Of a DNA stretch of 12,290 nucleotides, positions 9,363 to 12,290 are shown one piece after another. The stretch is from Blastococcus sp. CT_GayMR20. GTDB taxonomy: Bacteria; Actinomycetota; Actinomycetes; Mycobacteriales; Geodermatophilaceae. Position numbers and translations under genes: made by a program. How positions within the stretch are numbered: the first letter of the stretch is position 1; the number at the start of each line of letters is the position of its first letter. The stretch covers positions 1-12,290 of the forward strand of contig NZ_SPQM01000134.1 of NCBI RefSeq assembly GCF_004570345.1, in the 5' to 3' direction. The notes beneath the pieces were generated by a model that saw only the letters and a list, made by a program, of their open reading frames with translations, ran no database searches and was not told the DNA's origin.

Positions 9363-10073
9363 TCACGGCGACCCCGGTGGGCGCAGCACCTGGCCGGGCA
9401 GCAGGAGGTCGGGATCGGGCCCGATGACGTCGGCGTTCGCGGCCCACCAGGCCTGGACGGCCGTGGCGACCTCGCCGTTGCTGGCGGGCCTGCCCAGTTC
9501 GTCGAGCAGCCGGCTCGCTGCGATGTGCCAGAGGCAGTCGCCGCGGACGACGACGTGACCGCTGGTGACGTCCGGTCCGCTCGGCCAGTCGGGGACGGCG
9601 GTCGTGGACCGGGCCGGCCAGTCGGGTGTCGCCGAGGCCGCCTCGGCGGAGGGCCAGTCGGGCACGGTGGACCCGGTCGGCGCCGCGGATGCCGACGGGA
9701 TCAGCGGCAGCCCGGCCGCGGTGCCGAGCAGGGGCCCGACGACCCCCAACCCGAGGCCGAGGGCCAGCGCCGCACTCCGGCGCGCACCGGCGGGCAGGAC
9801 GACGTGCAGGAGCAGCCGGGCACCGCCGCCGAGGACTCCCGGGAGGGCGGTGGCCGCGGTGAGGGCGAGCCCGACGGCACCCCAGCACCAGACGGCCCAG
9901 GCCAGCAGGCCGGAGGCGGAGATGACGAGCACGTCGGGGCCTGCTGTGTCGGCCGTCCGCTGGGCGGTGGCGAGGGTGCCGGCCATGTCGGGGATCGACG
10001 GCGTGAGGGCGGCCAGCACGACGGCGATCGCCGCCATGACCACGGTGGTCACGGCGAGGCGCAGAACGGACAC
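9363..10073 (-). CDS. Membrane protein with C-terminal LysM domain
   Basis: The 236-residue protein has three hydrophobic segments (about residues 4-24, 48-82 and 98-126), a Pro/Ser/Trp linker with three PDWP units (138-163) and a C-terminal LysM domain (about 172-229: HVVVRGDCLWHIA ... VIGPDPDLLLPGQVLRPP). LysM domains bind N-acetylglucosamine-containing glycans, so the protein is likely anchored in the cytoplasmic membrane with the LysM part facing peptidoglycan. The topology is inferred. The commonly seen Thr of the GDTLW motif is Cys (C180). The start is set at GTG 10073 because GAGGAGG (10079-10085) lies 5 nt upstream; a longer frame starting at 10121 lacks support and would run into the divergent promoter region. 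It is followed on the same strand by the Rv3235-like gene. Confidence 0.82.
   Translation of the reverse strand: MSVLRLAVTTVVMAAIAVVLAALTPSIPDMAGTLATAQRTADTAGPDVLVISASGLLAWAVWCWGAVGLALTAATALPGVLGGGARLLLHVVLPAGARRSAALALGLGLGVVGPLLGTAAGLPLIPSASAAPTGSTVPDWPSAEAASATPDWPARSTTAVPDWPSGPDVTSGHVVVRGDCLWHIAASRLLDELGRPASNGEVATAVQAWWAANADVIGPDPDLLLPGQVLRPPGSP
9583..9661. repeat. Three-copy coding repeat (PDWP) in the LysM protein linker
   Basis: The 10-mer GGCCAGTCGG recurs at 9583, 9616 and 9652, spaced 33 and 36 nt (11 and 12 codons). On the coding minus strand each copy encodes PDWP. The sequence between copies varies, so this is a degenerate tandem linker repeat rather than a recent duplication. Confidence 0.75.
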
Positions 10074-10085
10074 GGCCACCTCCTC

Positions 10086-10146
10086 AGCTCGACAAGTGAG
10101 CACTATTGCAACCAAATGCATTCAAACGCAACATTTGACATGGATC
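10086..10146. promoter_or_regulatory. AT-rich divergent regulatory region between the LysM gene and the duplicated-domain gene
   Basis: Only 15 of the 40 bases at 10101-10140 are G or C, in strong contrast to the surroundings. It holds TTGCAA (10106-10111), the 8-bp palindrome AATGCATT (10115-10122), and an imperfect dyad of CATTCAAA (10119-10126) with TTTGACATG (10134-10142). Both flanking genes start from here. The minus strand has TTGCGT and CAATAG with 17 nt between them as a weak promoter candidate for the LysM gene. Confidence 0.5.
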
Positions 10147-10152
10147 TAGGCT
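10147..10152 (+). promoter_or_regulatory. -10 box (TAGGCT) for the duplicated-domain gene
   Basis: TAGGCT, identical to the -10 box of the F420 reductase gene, is followed 6 nt later by AGGAGG (10159-10164) and the ATG at 10172. This would give a very short leader of about 13 nt. TTGACA at 10135-10140 is too close to be its -35. Confidence 0.45.
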
Positions 10153-10171
10153 CGCGGCAGGAGGTGGAGTC

Positions 10172-10741
10172 ATGCGTTGGCAGCAGCTGTTCGCCGATCT
10201 GCAGGCCCAGTTCGACGAGGAAGAGGCCGCTGCGGAGCGGAGCCAGGCCGCCTCACGGACGCGTGCGGAGCTCGGGGCGGTCCGGCTCCCGGAGCGGCTC
10301 CGCGGGGCGCTCGGCTTCCCCGTGGTGCTGGGCTGCCGCGGGGCGGGACCGGTGTCCGGTGTCCTCACCGACGTCGGCGTCGACTGGCTCCTCCTGGCCG
10401 GCGAGGGGGGGCGGGAGGACCTCGTCGCCCTGGGGGCCGTGCGCACCGTCGGGGGCCTCGGGCGGCGGACCGCCGTCCCCGAGGTGCCCGGCGGAGTGTG
10501 GAGCAGGCTGGACCTGCGGCGGGCAGTGCGCGGCCTGGCGCGCGACCGCGCCGTCGTCCAGGTGGTCCTGGACGACGGGGTCGTGCTGACGGGGACGCTG
10601 GACCGGGTGGGGGCCGACTACGTGGAGCTGGCCGAGCACCCCGTTGACCAGCCGCGACGGTCGGAGGCGGTGCAGGGAGTACGCGCGGTCGTGCTGGACG
10701 CGGTCGCCGTCGTGCGGACCGCGTCGTCCGGCCTCGGCTGA
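10172..10741 (+). CDS. Uncharacterised actinobacterial protein with two similar small beta domains
   Basis: I do not recognise a named family for this 189-residue protein, although proteins with this MRWxxLFADLxAQ opening occur in actinobacteria. The N-terminal part (about 1-36) is a charged helix, WQQLFADLQAQFDEEEAAAERSQ, possibly a coiled coil. Two similar beta-rich segments follow, about 49-96 and 127-183, each with a G-x-V-x-G-x-L-x-x-V-G-x-D-aromatic-hydrophobic-x-L pattern: GPVSGVLTDVGVDWLLL (59-75) and GVVLTGTLDRVGADYVEL (136-153). This resembles the strand pattern of Sm-like or SH3-like barrels, but that is inference. There is no signal peptide, membrane segment or catalytic motif. 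ATG 10172 has AGGAGG at 10159-10164. The gene is divergent from the LysM gene and converges on the HTH gene with only 10 nt between stops. Confidence 0.82.
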   Translation: MRWQQLFADLQAQFDEEEAAAERSQAASRTRAELGAVRLPERLRGALGFPVVLGCRGAGPVSGVLTDVGVDWLLLAGEGGREDLVALGAVRTVGGLGRRTAVPEVPGGVWSRLDLRRAVRGLARDRAVVQVVLDDGVVLTGTLDRVGADYVELAEHPVDQPRRSEAVQGVRAVVLDAVAVVRTASSGLG

Positions 10742-10751
10742 GGCGGAAGGG

Positions 10752-11000
10752 TCAGCTGCCGGCGGAGGCGTCCGCGGCCGGAGGCGCGGCCGCCTCCTCG
10801 GGGACGGCGCCCGCGCGGGCCTCGGCGTACTTCTGTTGGATGAAGCGCTCGAGCTCGTCGACCTCGACCCGCCACTGGCCGCGGCCGCCGATCTGGATGG
10901 CGATCAGCTCCTTGCGGCGCACGAGCGCGTAGGCCTGCGACCAGGAGACGTTGAGGATCTCCGCGACGTCGTCGAGGGTCAGGAAGCGGGGCGTGGGCAT
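10752..11000 (-). CDS. Small excisionase-type helix-turn-helix DNA-binding protein
   Basis: The 82-residue protein is a winged helix-turn-helix of the HTH_17/excisionase family, MerR-related. FLTLDDVAEILNVSWSQAYALVRRKEL (6-32) forms the two helices, AIQIGGRGQWRVE (34-46) the wing, and VDELERFIQQKYAEA (47-61) the third helix, followed by an Ala/Pro-rich tail. This compact form (FLTLxDVAEILNVSxxQxYALVR) is widespread in actinobacteria and is annotated only as a DNA-binding protein. It differs in sequence from the developmental regulator BldC, with which it shares size and fold. No integrase or phage gene is nearby, so an excision role is unlikely and a transcriptional role is more probable. ATG 11000 is preceded by GGAGGAG (11008-11014) with a 7-nt gap. 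Its upstream region contains the ATGACG motif array and is shared with the SAF gene. Confidence 0.87.
   Translation of the reverse strand: MPTPRFLTLDDVAEILNVSWSQAYALVRRKELIAIQIGGRGQWRVEVDELERFIQQKYAEARAGAVPEEAAAPPAADASAGS
10780..10797 (+). terminator. Small GC hairpin that may end the 10172-10741 transcript
   Basis: GGAGGCG (10780-10786) and CGCCTCC (10791-10797) form a 7-bp stem with loop CGGC. It lies 38 nt after the stop of the plus-strand gene, within the 3' end of the convergent HTH gene. Its size and coding position make a terminator role uncertain. Confidence 0.3.
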
Positions 11001-11053
11001 CGGGCAACTCCTCCGGTCCCGGTCAGTCTGTCAGCCCGATCGGGGCATCGTGA

Positions 11054-11128
11054 GCGTCATCCACACCCGAACGTGTGGATGACGAGTGCGCCCCAACGCG
11101 TGAATGACGCATCATCTGCATCCGAACG
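11054..11128. repeat. Four-copy ATGACG motif array with a 12-bp palindrome
   Basis: CGTCATCCACAC (11055-11066) and GTGTGGATGACG (11073-11084) are a perfect 12-bp inverted repeat with loop CCGAAC. Related 9-mers occur four times: GGATGACGC (minus, 11054-11062), GGATGACGA (plus, 11077-11085), GAATGACGC (plus, 11102-11110) and AGATGATGC (minus, 11109-11117). The segments 11054-11073 and 11109-11128 match at 16 of 20 positions. The array is in the 203-bp gap between the divergent HTH and SAF genes. It could be an operator, an intergenic palindromic repeat, or a transcribed hairpin; no T-run is present. Confidence 0.7.
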
Positions 11129-11203
11129 CCGTCCCGGTGCCCCATTCGCCAGCGACACGCCCTGTCGCCCGGCATCGGACGAGACGTGCTGGAAGAGGTG
11201 AGC

Positions 11204-11995
11204 GTGGCTGTGACCGCCGTCCGCCCGTCGTCGACCCCGACGGGCGGAGCCGAGATCCCGGCGGGACCGGCCCCGCGGCGTGTCCGTCCGCCCCGATGGC
11301 TGGACCTGCGGCTGGTGCTGGGGGTGCTGCTCGTGCTCGGGTCGGTGCTCCTGGGTGCGCGCATCGTCAGCGCGGCCGACGCGACCGTGCCCGTCTGGGC
11401 GGCGACCGGTGATCTGGCCCCCGGTACGGAGCTGACCGCGGACGACCTGGTGGCCGTCGACGTGCGACTCGACGCCACCGCCGACGCGTATCTGTCCGCG
11501 GGCACGCAGCCCGAGGGGCGGACCCTGGCGCGGGCCGTGCGGGCCGGCGAGCTGCTGCCGCGCACGGCGCTGGAGGAGCCGGGCGAGCTGGTGCAGCTCG
11601 CGCTGCCGGTGCAGGCCGGCTACGTGCCCCCGGGGCTGGAAAGGGGACAGCTGGTCGACGTCTACGCCGTCGCCGATCCGGCGGCAGGGGCCACCGCGGT
11701 CGCCGACGGCAGCGTCACCGTCGTGGTGCGCAAGGCGCCGGTGCAGGCCATCTCGGGCCGGTCGGGCGGCGTCCTCTCCACGCCGACGACCGCGATCCAG
11801 GTCGTGGTGGCCGTGTCCGCCGAGGACGCACCCGACGTCCTCGCCGCGGTCGGCGGCCGTCCGCTCGTCGTGGTCGTCCACGACTCCGTGGACGCCGACG
11901 TGGACGCCGGGTCCGTCGAGCGCCGCCCCGGCGGTGCCGGCACGTCCGGCGCGGCCGTCCCGTCGACGGCCCCCGCAGCGGGTCCGACCGGCTGA
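11204..11995 (+). CDS. Membrane-anchored SAF domain protein, CpaB/RcpC-like
   Basis: The 263-residue protein has a short Pro/Arg-rich cytoplasmic N-terminus, one transmembrane helix (about 36-55, RLVLGVLLVLGSVLLGARIV), then a SAF domain (about 62-123: VPVWAATGDLAPGTELTADDLVAVDV ... GRTLARAVRAGELLPRTALE). A second extracytoplasmic region follows (LALPVQAGYVPPGLERGQLVDVYAV, then a beta-rich segment to about residue 235), and the tail is Ala/Pro/Gly-rich. This is the arrangement of CpaB/RcpC proteins of Flp/Tad pilus systems, and actinobacterial SAF proteins of this kind are common. Whether it serves a pilus here is unknown. GTG 11204 is chosen for the GAGG at 11195-11198, 5 nt upstream; GTG 11186 and GTG 11210 are alternatives. 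Its stop shares one base with the start of the next gene, which implies translational coupling. Confidence 0.83.
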   Translation: MAVTAVRPSSTPTGGAEIPAGPAPRRVRPPRWLDLRLVLGVLLVLGSVLLGARIVSAADATVPVWAATGDLAPGTELTADDLVAVDVRLDATADAYLSAGTQPEGRTLARAVRAGELLPRTALEEPGELVQLALPVQAGYVPPGLERGQLVDVYAVADPAAGATAVADGSVTVVVRKAPVQAISGRSGGVLSTPTTAIQVVVAVSAEDAPDVLAAVGGRPLVVVVHDSVDADVDAGSVERRPGGAGTSGAAVPSTAPAAGPTG

Positions 11996-12290
11996 TGGCG
12001 CTCCAGGTCTTCACCGCGGTCACCGGCGCCGCCTGGGAGTCGGAGCTCGTCGGCGCCCTCGATCGGGCCGACCACGGCGTGACCGTCGTCCGCCGGTGCG
12101 TCGACGTGTCCGAGCTCCTCGCGGTGGCGGCCACCGGCACCGGGCAGGCGGCACTGCTGTCCGCGGAACTGCGCCGGCTGGACAGCGACGCGATCGCCCG
12201 GCTCGAGGCGGCCGGGGTCGCGGTGGTCGGGCTGGTCGAGCCGGGGGACGAACGCGCGGCCGATCGGCTGCGCCAGCTCGGTGTCCGGCG
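11995..12290 (+). CDS. N-terminal part of a CpaE/TadZ-like or ParA-like ATPase (cut by window end)
   Basis: The frame opens at ATG 11995 in a TGATG overlap with the SAF gene and stays open to the window end, giving 98 complete codons. The visible part (MALQVFTAVTGAAWESELVGALDRADHGVTVVRRC ... AALLSAELRRLDSDAIARLEAAGVAVVGLVEPGDERAADRLRQLGV) alternates strands and helices in the manner of a degenerate receiver-like domain. Such a domain precedes the P-loop ATPase in CpaE/TadZ proteins, which localise Flp/Tad pilus machinery. The Walker A motif would lie beyond the window, so the ATPase call rests on the N-terminal pattern and on coupling to a CpaB-like gene. A plain uncharacterised Rossmann-like protein remains possible. 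Confidence 0.65.
   Translation, partial: MALQVFTAVTGAAWESELVGALDRADHGVTVVRRCVDVSELLAVAATGTGQAALLSAELRRLDSDAIARLEAAGVAVVGLVEPGDERAADRLRQLGVR

Noticed and set aside
10135..10140. TTGACA as a consensus -35 for the plus-strand gene at 10172
   Set aside because: The only good -10 candidate, TAGGCT at 10147, is 6 nt away instead of about 17, and 17 nt downstream is the ribosome binding site.
9234..10589. A 451-codon plus-strand frame across the Rv3235-like, LysM and duplicated-domain genes
   Set aside because: Low-complexity Gly/Arg translation; it passes through the AT-rich promoter region and conflicts with three supported genes.
10752..11000. Excisionase of an integrated element
   Set aside because: The fold is excisionase-like, but no integrase, attachment-site repeat or phage gene is nearby, and such small HTH proteins are common stand-alone regulators in actinobacteria.
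11056..11083. DnaA boxes marking a replication origin
   Set aside because: The two TCATCCACA-like sites are one base off consensus and form a tight palindrome; there is no dnaA, dnaN or larger box cluster. It is kept only as an alternative reading of the motif array.

Overview
The window is a high-GC actinobacterial chromosome segment. Codon choice is strongly G/C-ending, GTG starts are common, -10 boxes have the TAnnnT form, and the gene order lpqB-comF-hpf-secA (which follows mtrA-mtrB in many Actinobacteria, as in the Mycobacterium tuberculosis Rv3246c-Rv3240c block) is intact. An Rv3235-family gene follows a little further on. Gene content and the SEC-C-tailed SecA suggest a Geodermatophilaceae-like organism (Blastococcus, Geodermatophilus or Modestobacter type). 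That placement is inference, because no rRNA or other taxonomic marker is present.

Layout. Positions 2-1723 hold the lipoprotein gene lpqB, missing only its extreme 5' end. It is followed on the same strand by comF (1805-2593) and the long-form hibernation factor hpf (2631-3317), which ends in a perfect 13-bp GC hairpin. Two minus-strand genes then form a short unit: an Rv2074-like F420-dependent reductase (3926-4318) and a GNAT acetyltransferase (3358-3921). The reductase is divergent from secA (4390-7386). Both GTG starts lie exactly 6 nt after a TAnnnT box, which suggests paired leaderless promoters. secA ends at a 15-bp hairpin terminator shared with a convergent minus-strand pair: a second split-barrel flavin/F420-type protein (8189-8671) and an enoyl-CoA hydratase family protein (7444-8205), overlapping by 17 nt. 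Upstream on the minus strand lie an Rv3235-family protein (8759-9307) and a membrane protein with a C-terminal LysM domain (9363-10073).

An AT-rich divergent promoter region (about 10086-10171) separates the LysM gene from an uncharacterised plus-strand protein (10172-10741) that appears to contain two copies of a small beta domain. It converges on a small excisionase-type helix-turn-helix gene (10752-11000, minus). A 203-bp intergenic region with a four-copy ATGACG-type motif array, including a 12-bp perfect palindrome, separates that gene from a membrane-anchored SAF/CpaB-like protein (11204-11995). The SAF gene is translationally coupled (TGATG) to the start of a gene that looks like the front end of a CpaE/TadZ-like ATPase (11995 to window end).

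How the genes fit together. The left half is a conserved envelope, secretion and ribosome-hibernation block. LpqB belongs to the MtrAB signalling system, HPF parks ribosomes, and SecA drives Sec export. The right half (LysM protein, Rv3235-like protein, duplicated-domain protein, HTH protein, SAF protein, CpaE-like protein) looks like the edge of a poorly described actinobacterial envelope or Flp/Tad-like module. This is the most promising part of the window for new biology. There is no gene-free stretch over 300 bases. No tRNA, rRNA, CRISPR array, insertion sequence or phage gene was seen.
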